This document shows, in pieces, positions 1-5,194 of a stretch of 5,194 nt of DNA. This DNA is from Methylocapsa sp. (GTDB lineage: Bacteria > Pseudomonadota > Alphaproteobacteria > Rhizobiales > Beijerinckiaceae). Numbering within the stretch: position 1 is the first letter of the stretch; each line of letters opens with the position of its first letter. The notes beneath the pieces are model-generated. The model did not search any database, was not told the origin of the DNA, and saw only the letters and a list, made by a program, of their open reading frames with translations. The translations under genes were made by a program, and so were the position numbers. The stretch covers positions 1 through 5,194 of the forward strand of contig JAFMSB010000154.1 of NCBI GenBank assembly GCA_017353815.1, given 5' to 3'.

Positions 1-966
1 CGCATCCTTTCGCGCGGTGAAGCCATTATCGCAGGCCCGCGCGACCGCATGAACGTAAGCGCGGCAAGCGCTTAAGCCCGCGTAAATATCGGCGAGCTTG
101 CCCTGCACAAGTTCGAACTCACCAATTGCCTGGCCGAACTGTTTTCTCTCCCGCACATAGGGCAGGCAAATATCGAGACAGGCCTGCATGATGCCGAGCG
201 GGCCGCCCGCGAGCACGATGCGCTCATAATCGAGACCCGACATCAGCACGTTGACGCCTTGGCCCGCCTCGCCCAGCACATTGTCGGCGGGCACCTCGCA
301 ATCTTCAAACACAAGCTCCGATGTGGGCGAGCCGCGCATGCCGAGTTTGTCGAGCTTTTGCCCCAGGCGGAAGCCCGTAAAACCGCGCTCCACCAAAAAT
401 GCGGTAATGCCATGCGCGCCAGCAAAGGGATCGGTCTTCGCATAGACGACAAAGGTCGAGGCGCTGTGCGCATTGGTGATCCACATCTTGGTGCCATTCA
501 GAACATAGCGGTCGTTTCCCCGCTGGCTGGCGCGCAGCCGCATGGAGACAACATCGGAGCCCGATCCGGTCTCCGACATGGCGAGTGCCCCCACGCGCTC
601 GCCCGACAGGAGTTTTGGCAGATAGCGGCGCTTTTGCGCATCCGTGCCGTGGCGGCGAATCTGGTTGACACAGAGATTGGAATGCGCGCCATAAGAAAGG
701 CCGACCGAGGCCGACGCCCGGCTGATTTCCTCCATCGCAACGCAATGAGCGAGATAGCCGAGCCCCGCCCCGCCATATTCTTCCTCGACCGTAATGCCAT
801 GGAGCCCGAGCGCGCCCATTTGCGGCCAGAGATCGATCGGGAAGGCATCGCTGCGGTCGATTTCGGCCGCGCGCGGCGCGATCTTGGCCGAGGCAAAGGC
901 GCGCACCGTATCGCGCAGCTGCTCGAGCTCAGGCCCGAGCGCGAGGTCGAGACCGGAAGGCGGCAT
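1..966 (-). CDS. Isovaleryl-CoA dehydrogenase, partial (C-terminus off the left edge)
   Basis: FAD-dependent acyl-CoA dehydrogenase that oxidises isovaleryl-CoA to 3-methylcrotonyl-CoA in leucine catabolism and passes electrons to electron-transfer flavoprotein in the cytoplasm. The minus-strand frame is open for 322 codons up to base 1; the family is usually about 390 residues, so roughly 65-70 C-terminal residues are missing. Visible landmarks: N-terminal helical domain with [10 protein letters not shown] (42-51) and [10 protein letters not shown] (62-71); flavin-contacting [13 protein letters not shown] (128-140) and WITNA (162-166); [20 protein letters not shown] (207-226); and [18 protein letters not shown] (244-261). 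Glu248 in that last motif matches the catalytic base position characteristic of isovaleryl-CoA dehydrogenases, which separates it from short- and medium-chain enzymes. The ATG at 966 is the only good start: an in-frame TGA lies at 978-976. The ribosome site is weak (GAG eight bases upstream). A liuA/ivd label is plausible, but the liu partners (carboxylase, hydratase, lyase) would be off-window. Substrate assignment is inferred from motifs. Confidence 0.93.
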   Translation of the reverse strand, partial: MPPSGLDLALGPELEQLRDTVRAFASAKIAPRAAEIDRSDAFPIDLWPQMGALGLHGITVEEEYGGAGLGYLAHCVAMEEISRASASVGLSYGAHSNLCVNQIRRHGTDAQKRRYLPKLLSGERVGALAMSETGSGSDVVSMRLRASQRGNDRYVLNGTKMWITNAHSASTFVVYAKTDPFAGAHGITAFLVERGFTGFRLGQKLDKLGMRGSPTSELVFEDCEVPADNVLGEAGQGVNVLMSGLDYERIVLAGGPLGIMQACLDICLPYVRERKQFGQAIGEFELVQGKLADIYAGLSACRAYVHAVARACDNGFTARKDA

Positions 967-1090
967 GGGCCCATCTCAGACTGTTTTCGATGGCTCCCTT
1001 AAAGCACATTTGGCGCCACGATATGCAGGCAAATAGCATCGCGCGAGCCGCCATGCCATAAACGGCGCTTCAGCCCGGAAATCCGCCCCA
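967..1090. other. Divergent intergenic spacer between acyl-CoA dehydrogenase and dapE
   Basis: This 124-bp stretch must contain the start signals of both divergent genes. It includes a perfect 8-bp palindrome, TGGCGCCA (1011-1018), overlapping a weak candidate -35 for dapE. I see no convincing small ORF and no RNA gene. The minus-strand gene has no clear promoter hexamer pair here. Confidence 0.6.
1010..1039 (+). promoter_or_regulatory. Weak candidate sigma-70 promoter for dapE
   Basis: TTGGCG (1010-1015) and TAGCAT (1034-1039) are separated by 18 bp, and each matches the consensus at four of six positions. It lies about 50 bp upstream of the dapE ATG and points the right way. Matches of this quality occur by chance, so this is only a candidate. 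Confidence 0.25.
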
Positions 1091-2233
1091 ATGACTTTTC
1101 CTTCTCTCGACCTTTGCCGCGCGCTCGTGCGCTGCCCGTCGGTGACGCCCGACGACAATGGCGCGCTCGGCGTGCTGGATGCGGCACTGAGCAAGGCTGG
1201 CTTTGCGACGCAAAAGATCACCTTCTCCGCACACGGCACGCCGTACGTCGAAAATCTTTACGCGCGGATTGGGACTGGCCCGCCTTATCTCGTTTTTGCC
1301 GGCCACACCGACGTGGTCCCGCCCGGCGATGCCGCGCGCTGGCGCTTCGATCCCTTCGCAGCCGAGGTCGCCGAGGGGGCGGTCTTCGGGCGTGGCACGG
1401 CGGACATGAAGGGCGGCATCGCGGCTTTTGCCGCCGCTGCCTGCGCCAAAGTGGCGCGCGGAACGCTCAAAGGCTCACTCGGCTTTCTCATCACCGGGGA
1501 CGAAGAGGGCCCGGCAATCAACGGCACGGAAAAGCTGTTGCGCTGGGCTCATGACAAAGGCGAGCGTTTCGATCACTGCATCGTCGGCGAGCCGACGAGC
1601 ACCAAAACTTTGGGCGATACGATCAAAATAGGGCGGCGCGGCTCGCTCAATGCCACGCTGACTGTCAAGGGCCGCCAGGGCCATTCGGCCTATCCCGAGC
1701 GGGCAGATAATCCAATTCCGAAGCTTATACGGCTGCTCGATGCGCAGATCGCCGCCCCCCTCGATGACGGTACCAAGGATTTTGACCCCTCAAACCTCGA
1801 AATCGTTTCGGTTGATACCGGCAACCCGGCTTTCAATGTTATTCCGGGCGAGGCGCGGGCGCGCCTAAATATCCGCTTCAATGATCGTTGGGTTCCACAG
1901 GCCTTGGAGGGGGAGCTGCGGCACCGGCTCGATGCCGCGGGCGCAAAATACCGGCTGGAATTGGAGCCCTGCAACGCGCTCGCCTTTCTGACCAAGCCCG
2001 GCCCATTTACGGAGCTCGTCGCCTCCGCGGTCGAGAAGAAAACGGGGCAGAGACCCGCGCTTTCAACTTCGGGCGGGACGTCGGATGCGCGTTTTATCCG
2101 CGCCTATTGTCCGGTTCTGGAATTGGGGCTTTTGGGCCAAACCGCTCATATGGTTGATGAGCATATCGCGATTGCAGATCTCGAGGGACTGTCGGAAATT
2201 TATGCGGCGATTTTGGAGGCTTATTTTTCCTAA
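1091..2233 (+). CDS. dapE: Succinyl-diaminopimelate desuccinylase
   Basis: Dinuclear zinc hydrolase of the M20 family that removes succinate from N-succinyl-LL-2,6-diaminopimelate, giving LL-diaminopimelate for lysine and peptidoglycan cross-links. It acts in the cytoplasm, normally as a homodimer. The 380 residues fit the family (about 375-385). All catalytic positions known from the Haemophilus enzyme are present in order: His72 and Asp74 in FAGHTDVVPPGD, Asp105 in GRGTADMKGG, Glu138 (general base) and Glu139 in GDEEGPA, Glu167 in VGEPTS, and His353 in GQTAHMVDEH. The lid/dimerisation domain (about 180-295) starts with GRRGSLNATLTVKGRQGHSA, where His198 is the histidine donated across the dimer. 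STSGGTSDARFI (326-336) is typical of DapE rather than the related ArgE. The start at 1091 gives a family-length N-terminus; the only ribosome-site match, GGA, sits 11 bases upstream and is weak. It is divergent from the dehydrogenase and convergent with glpK, so it is probably monocistronic; no other dap gene is in view. Confidence 0.96.
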   Translation: MTFPSLDLCRALVRCPSVTPDDNGALGVLDAALSKAGFATQKITFSAHGTPYVENLYARIGTGPPYLVFAGHTDVVPPGDAARWRFDPFAAEVAEGAVFGRGTADMKGGIAAFAAAACAKVARGTLKGSLGFLITGDEEGPAINGTEKLLRWAHDKGERFDHCIVGEPTSTKTLGDTIKIGRRGSLNATLTVKGRQGHSAYPERADNPIPKLIRLLDAQIAAPLDDGTKDFDPSNLEIVSVDTGNPAFNVIPGEARARLNIRFNDRWVPQALEGELRHRLDAAGAKYRLELEPCNALAFLTKPGPFTELVASAVEKKTGQRPALSTSGGTSDARFIRAYCPVLELGLLGQTAHMVDEHIAIADLEGLSEIYAAILEAYFS

Positions 2234-2245
2234 AGAAGGTGCGCC
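2234..2245. other. 12-bp convergent gap between dapE and glpK
   Basis: The two stop codons face each other across 12 bases. The only symmetry is AAGG-TGCG-CCTT (2236-2247), a 4-bp stem running into the glpK stop codon and with no T-run on either strand. I see no intrinsic terminator, so each transcript probably ends inside the other gene or by another mechanism. Confidence 0.6.
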
Positions 2246-3718
2246 TTAGGCCCTCGGCATGAGCGTCCGCGCGATGGCGTCTTGCCAGCCCGCGAGCAAG
2301 CGTTTGCGCTCGGCATCCCCCATGCGCGGCTCAAATCTTGCGCCGCAATTCCAGGCCGCCGAGATGGAAGCGAAATCGGAGAACAGCCCAATCGTAAGGC
2401 CCGCCAAATAGGCCGCCCCCTGAGCCGTCGACTCGAGCAGAGACGGGCGCTCGACCGGCGCGTGCAAAATGTCCGCTAGGAACTGACAGAACCAATCATT
2501 TGCCGCCATCCCGCCATCGATGCGCAGCGCGCGGGGCTTGGCACTGCTGCCCATGGCCTGCAAGAGATCATACGTTTGATAGGCGGGCGATTCGAGCGCC
2601 GCGCGCACGATTTGCGCGGGGCCCGAGTCGAATGTGAGGCCGCAAATCAGGCCACTTGCTTGAGGATCCCAATAGGGTGCGCCGAGACCCGCGAAGGCGG
2701 GCACGAGATAGATCCCGCCATAGCCCCCCGCCTTGGCCGCCATAGCCGCCGTTTGCGTAACATCCTGGAAGAAATCCAGGCGGTCGCGCAGCCATTTGAG
2801 TGCAGCTCCCGCCACAAAGGCCGAGCCCTCGGCGGTATAGGCCGTGCGCCCCGCAGCGCGATAACCCAAGGTTGTGAGGACGCCATTTGCCGGGCGGGGC
2901 GCATCTTGCCCGGTATTGAGCAACAGAAAGAGACCCGTCCCGTAAGTTGCCTTTGCCATCCCGGCATCAAGGCAGGCTTGGCCGATCATTGCCGCATGCT
3001 GGTCGCCCGCCATGCCCGCAACGGGGATTTGCGTGTTGAAAATCCCGGGCTCGGTCACTCCAAAGAGAAAGCCGTTGTCATGCACTTCGGGAAGAAGTGT
3101 TTTGGGAATATCAAACAGCTGCAAGAGTTCGTCATCCCAGCAGAGCCGGTGGATGTCGAACAGCATTGTGCGCGCGGCGTTCGTCACGTCAGCCGCATGC
3201 GTCTTGCCGCCCGTGAAGCGCCAGAGCAAAAAACTGTCGATTGTGCCAAAGGCAAGTTCGCTGCGTTCGGCTCGCGCCCGCGCGCCTGGCACATGATCGA
3301 GGATCCAGCCGAGCTTCGTTGCCGAGAAATAGGGGTCGAGAAGCAATCCCGTGCGGGCGCGGATGAGAGCCTCGCAGCCTTGCTCGCGCAGCCGCTCGCA
3401 CATTTTGGCCGTGCGCCGGTCCTGCCAGACAATGGCCGGATAGATTGGCCTGCCCGTTGCGCGCTCCCACACCACCGTGGTCTCGCGCTGATTGGCAATG
3501 CCTATCGCGGCAACCGGCGCACCGGATTTTGCAATGGCTTCGCGCGCGGTCGCAAGAACATCCCGCCAAATTTCCTCCGGATCATGCTCGATCCATCCGG
3601 GTTGCCGATAGGATTGCGCAAGCTCGCGTTGCGCCGCGGCAACGAGCCGCCCCGAAGAATCGAAGACAAGGCTTCGTGTCGAGGTCGTGCCTTGGTCGAT
3701 GGCAAGGAGATGGCTCAT
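2246..3718 (-). CDS. glpK: Glycerol kinase
   Basis: Cytoplasmic FGGY-family kinase that makes sn-glycerol 3-phosphate from glycerol and ATP, trapping glycerol for catabolism or lipid synthesis. The 490 residues match the usual length (about 495-505). The N-terminal phosphate-binding motif is IDQGTTSTR (7-15). Glycerol-contacting residues line up with the E. coli enzyme: Arg78-Glu79 in NQRETT, Trp98 in IVWQDRR, Tyr130 in DPYFSATK, and the catalytic base Asp239 in GMAGDQHAA. The nucleotide-binding half has TYGTG (258-262), VPAFAGLGAPYWDPQASG (339-356), LRIDGGMAAND (398-408) and ESTAQGAAYLAGL (429-441). An in-frame TGA five codons upstream fixes the ATG at 3718 as the first start. The loop before the catalytic motif reads TEPGIFNTQIPVAG (222-235): it lacks the GGKGGTR of enteric GlpK and the phosphorylatable His of Gram-positive GlpK. 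No glpF, glpD or glpR is in the window. Another FGGY sugar or polyol kinase is unlikely given the fit. Confidence 0.96.
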   Translation of the reverse strand: MSHLLAIDQGTTSTRSLVFDSSGRLVAAAQRELAQSYRQPGWIEHDPEEIWRDVLATAREAIAKSGAPVAAIGIANQRETTVVWERATGRPIYPAIVWQDRRTAKMCERLREQGCEALIRARTGLLLDPYFSATKLGWILDHVPGARARAERSELAFGTIDSFLLWRFTGGKTHAADVTNAARTMLFDIHRLCWDDELLQLFDIPKTLLPEVHDNGFLFGVTEPGIFNTQIPVAGMAGDQHAAMIGQACLDAGMAKATYGTGLFLLLNTGQDAPRPANGVLTTLGYRAAGRTAYTAEGSAFVAGAALKWLRDRLDFFQDVTQTAAMAAKAGGYGGIYLVPAFAGLGAPYWDPQASGLICGLTFDSGPAQIVRAALESPAYQTYDLLQAMGSSAKPRALRIDGGMAANDWFCQFLADILHAPVERPSLLESTAQGAAYLAGLTIGLFSDFASISAAWNCGARFEPRMGDAERKRLLAGWQDAIARTLMPRA

Positions 3719-3737
3719 TGGGCGTATCCGTCAAGAT

Positions 3738-3745
3738 CTCCTTTT
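3738..3745 (-). promoter_or_regulatory. Strong Shine-Dalgarno sequence unusually far from the glpK start
   Basis: On the minus strand this reads AAAAGGAG, a near-perfect anti-SD match, but GGAG ends 19 bases before the glpK ATG, well beyond the normal 5-10. A poorer GGA (3727-3729) sits 8 bases from the ATG and may be the working site. No in-frame ATG, GTG or TTG lies between the strong site and the ATG; an in-frame TGA intervenes. Confidence 0.45.
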
Positions 3746-3748
3746 CGC

Positions 3749-3778
3749 CAAATAGGGAGCGGCTCTACTCTCTGTCAA
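3749..3778 (-). promoter_or_regulatory. Candidate sigma-70 promoter for glpK
   Basis: A perfect -35 hexamer TTGACA (minus strand, 3778-3773) is followed after 18 bp by TATTTG (3754-3749), which matches only the first three bases of the -10 consensus. Two short A-tracts lie 12-28 bases upstream of the -35 (T-runs at 3790-3794 and 3797-3800 on the plus strand) and could act as an UP-like element. It would start transcription near 3742, giving a leader of about 25 nt that begins in or beside AAAAGGAG. No clear operator repeat is seen. Confidence 0.4.
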
Positions 3779-3843
3779 TGACTGGCAGCTTTTTGCTTTT
3801 GCGTGACCGCTTCAATGGTGAACCGCCCGGGAGCAAAGCACCC

Positions 3844-3870
3844 GCAGCGGCTTCATTTGGAAGCTGCTGC
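3844..3870. repeat. 11-bp inverted repeat (hairpin) upstream of glpK
   Basis: The arms GCAGCGGCTTC (3844-3854) and GAAGCTGCTGC (3860-3870) pair over 11 positions around the 5-base loop ATTTG. Ten pairs are Watson-Crick and one is G-T, at 3849/3865. In plus-strand RNA that pair is a tolerated G-U; in minus-strand RNA it becomes a C-A mismatch. No T-run follows on either strand, so it is not a classical intrinsic terminator. It lies 51 bp past the phosphatase-like stop codon and about 65 bp upstream of the candidate glpK -35, so it could be a 3' transcript-end stem, a protein-binding palindrome or a copy of a dispersed repeat. Confidence 0.6.
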
Positions 3871-3920
3871 AGGCGCGGAGATGTGGTTTAACGTCTAATG
3901 AGAAGGCGGCTGCTCTGTTT

Positions 3921-5194
3921 CTAGAGTCCCGGCAATCCCGGCAGGACCTGCGTCCCTTCGTTGCGTACCGCGATAAGACTGTTCGGGTTAAGACCGAGCA
4001 GCGCTAGGATTGTGGGAGCTATCTGCGCCGTTTCGACCGGGCTGTGGACAGTCGCAGATCCCAAGGAAGGATGGGCAACAAGCATCATGACATTCGTATC
4101 GTCACGGGCGAACCCGCCATGCTCCGCGAGCTTCTTTTTGCCGCCGGTATAAATGACCCCAACATTTGGCGCGACGATTATGTCGGGCGTGCGCGAACCG
4201 GGAGGCAGTGGCCCTGGAGGAGCGAACATCAAACTCAAGTTTTGGCCGTAAAAGATCTCCCCTCCATTGGCACCTATCTTGGCGGCATTTGCCTCGAGCT
4301 GCGATACGGCCGTCAAAGCCGGGATCTTGCTGGTGTCGAGCCAAAGCAGTGAGATGTCGTCTTCAAGCGCCTGCAGCACCGCGGTGGAGGGGCTGATAAC
4401 CCCAGAAGGCGGACTAAGAGACATGTTGTCCGCAGGAATGCGCAGCACCCGGTTCGGATCGATTGGCGACTGGCCATGCTTTGCGCTGACGATGATCGCC
4501 GTGGTCTCATAAAGTCCCCGGCGCTTGAGCTCGCTCACAAATCTGCCGATCGAGGCGTCGACGAATTTGATTTCGGCGAGCAAAGCAGGGGTTGGAGTGC
4601 CGTCCCCGTTCTGATAGCCGCCTGTTACATTAATGCTATGCTCAATTAACTTCTGGCCGACGCTCACCGCTTGGAAATTCATGCCGAACACATTTGGCAC
4701 AGGCTTCGGCCTTGTGCCATCGTGGCTCATCCCGTCGATTTCGTTCAGGATGGCCTGAACCTTGAGACTGTCATAGCACTTGATATTGGCAAAGCTGTCC
4801 GTCCAAGCATTGCTCGAAGACACAGCGGTTTGGTCCGGAAGGGGATCGCATTTCAATAGGGTAACTTGCGGCAGCGAGACTGGAATCGAATTGATTTCAG
4901 GCGCGTAGTAATCGTCGACGCCCTTGCCGCTTTGGCCGTTGGTCAGCTCATAGGACTGATGCTTGTCCGACCAAGCCGTATAGCCGCCCGCTGCCTTGAC
5001 GGCTTCGAATATCGTATTGACCCGGATAAAATGATGCGGATAGACCGGAGCACAACTGTTCCGGGGGTCACGTGGCAAATAATCCGGGTTGATGCCGCCA
5101 CCGGCATCGAGCTTCGTGTAGTCGATATCGATCTCCTCGTCGAAACCGACCTGCGTTCCGACGACGCCGGGGCAAAGCGAAGGGCCGCCGGGGA
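3921..5194 (-). CDS. Alkaline-phosphatase-superfamily protein (phosphodiesterase/nucleotide-pyrophosphatase-like), partial; N-terminus off the right edge
   Basis: The minus-strand frame is open from the right edge to the TAG at 3923-3921, giving 423 visible C-terminal residues; the start codon, any signal peptide and the nucleophile region are outside. Residue numbers count from the first whole codon (5192-5190). Recognisable blocks are LDAGGGINPDYLPRDP (28-43), PVYPHHFIRVNTIFEA (49-64), TAWSDKHQSYELTNG (72-86), FVDASIGRFVSELKRRGLYE (210-229), SAKHGQSPIDP (236-246), AEHGGFARDDTNVMMLVAH (356-374) and the C-terminal ETAQIAPTILALLGL (387-401). These fit bacterial proteins annotated as alkaline phosphatase family / type I phosphodiesterase. 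Several cysteines, including three or four in the first half (CPG, SCAP, KCDP, KCYD), suggest disulfides and export, though no signal peptide can be seen. The usual DHG metal motif reads KHG here. The gene is less GC-rich than most of its neighbours. The substrate cannot be inferred. Confidence 0.82.
   Translation of the reverse strand, partial: PGGPSLCPGVVGTQVGFDEEIDIDYTKLDAGGGINPDYLPRDPRNSCAPVYPHHFIRVNTIFEAVKAAGGYTAWSDKHQSYELTNGQSGKGVDDYYAPEINSIPVSLPQVTLLKCDPLPDQTAVSSSNAWTDSFANIKCYDSLKVQAILNEIDGMSHDGTRPKPVPNVFGMNFQAVSVGQKLIEHSINVTGGYQNGDGTPTPALLAEIKFVDASIGRFVSELKRRGLYETTAIIVSAKHGQSPIDPNRVLRIPADNMSLSPPSGVISPSTAVLQALEDDISLLWLDTSKIPALTAVSQLEANAAKIGANGGEIFYGQNLSLMFAPPGPLPPGSRTPDIIVAPNVGVIYTGGKKKLAEHGGFARDDTNVMMLVAHPSLGSATVHSPVETAQIAPTILALLGLNPNSLIAVRNEGTQVLPGLPGL

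Larger units (their letters stand above)
3719..3920. other. 202-bp intergenic region between the phosphatase-like gene and glpK
   Basis: The region holds, from right to left on the minus strand, the 3' flank of the phosphatase-like gene, an 11-bp hairpin, and the candidate glpK promoter and ribosome site. Short ORFs exist on both strands (for example 37 codons at 3778-3891 plus), but none has a credible ribosome site or recognisable protein. No T-rich intrinsic terminator follows the phosphatase-like gene. Confidence 0.6.

Noticed and set aside
259..1002. A 247-codon open frame on the plus strand antisense to the acyl-CoA dehydrogenase
   Set aside because: The minus-strand frame encodes a clear family match with conserved motifs throughout, so the antisense frame is a composition artefact.
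1021..1043. Interrupted inverted repeat ATGC-N9-GCAT in the dapE upstream spacer as an operator
   Set aside because: Only four bases pair on each side, well within chance.
2236..2247. AAGG-TGCG-CCTT as a bidirectional terminator between dapE and glpK
   Set aside because: The stem is only 4 bp with no T-tract on either side, which is too weak to call.
2576..3781. A 401-codon open frame on the plus strand antisense to glpK
   Set aside because: Its translation shows no recognisable motif or domain and it is opposite a complete, well-conserved glpK. Long antisense frames are common in GC-rich genes.
3778..3891. A 37-codon plus-strand ORF in the glpK upstream region
   Set aside because: The purine-rich stretch before it is 18 bases away, the product is unrecognisable, and it overlaps both the candidate glpK promoter and the hairpin.
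5076..5078. TTG as a possible start codon for the phosphatase-like protein, giving 385 residues
   Set aside because: The same frame stays open for 38 more codons to the window edge and encodes family-like sequence (LDAGGGINPDYLPRDP), so the true start lies outside.
1..5194. Transposon ends, tRNA genes, CRISPR repeats or phage-related genes
   Set aside because: I looked on both strands and saw no terminal repeats, cloverleaf-like segments, repeat-spacer periodicity or integrase or transposase motifs.

Overview
This 5.2-kb window carries four protein-coding genes and no recognisable RNA gene, mobile element or CRISPR array. Two genes run off the window edges. The GC-rich coding sequence and the protein styles (a LiuA-like isovaleryl-CoA dehydrogenase, a proteobacterial DapE, a GlpK without the enteric allosteric loop) suggest an alphaproteobacterium, perhaps Hyphomicrobiales. 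That placement is inference from composition and remembered family resemblance, not from a phylogenetic marker.

Layout. Bases 1-966 (minus strand) hold the first 322 codons of an isovaleryl-CoA dehydrogenase; its C-terminus lies to the left of the window. A 124-bp divergent spacer (967-1090) separates it from dapE (1091-2233, plus), a complete succinyl-diaminopimelate desuccinylase. dapE converges on glpK (2246-3718, minus), a complete glycerol kinase, with only 12 bp between the two stop codons. A 202-bp spacer (3719-3920) upstream of glpK holds a candidate sigma-70 promoter, a strong but oddly distant Shine-Dalgarno sequence and an 11-bp hairpin. From 3921 to the right edge (minus) lies the C-terminal 423 residues of an alkaline-phosphatase-superfamily protein, probably exported; its start is outside the window.

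How the genes relate. The first three are ordinary housekeeping or catabolic functions: leucine degradation, lysine and peptidoglycan precursor synthesis, and glycerol entry into glycolysis. They do not form one pathway, and the alternating strands argue against a single operon. glpK has no glpF, glpD or glpR neighbour inside the window. The phosphatase-like gene is the most distinctive: it is visibly less GC-rich than most of the other coding sequence, and two motifs that normally hold metal ligands in its superfamily look altered. I see no evidence for a novel multi-gene system here. The leads worth following are the phosphatase active site, the regulation of GlpK and the glpK leader.
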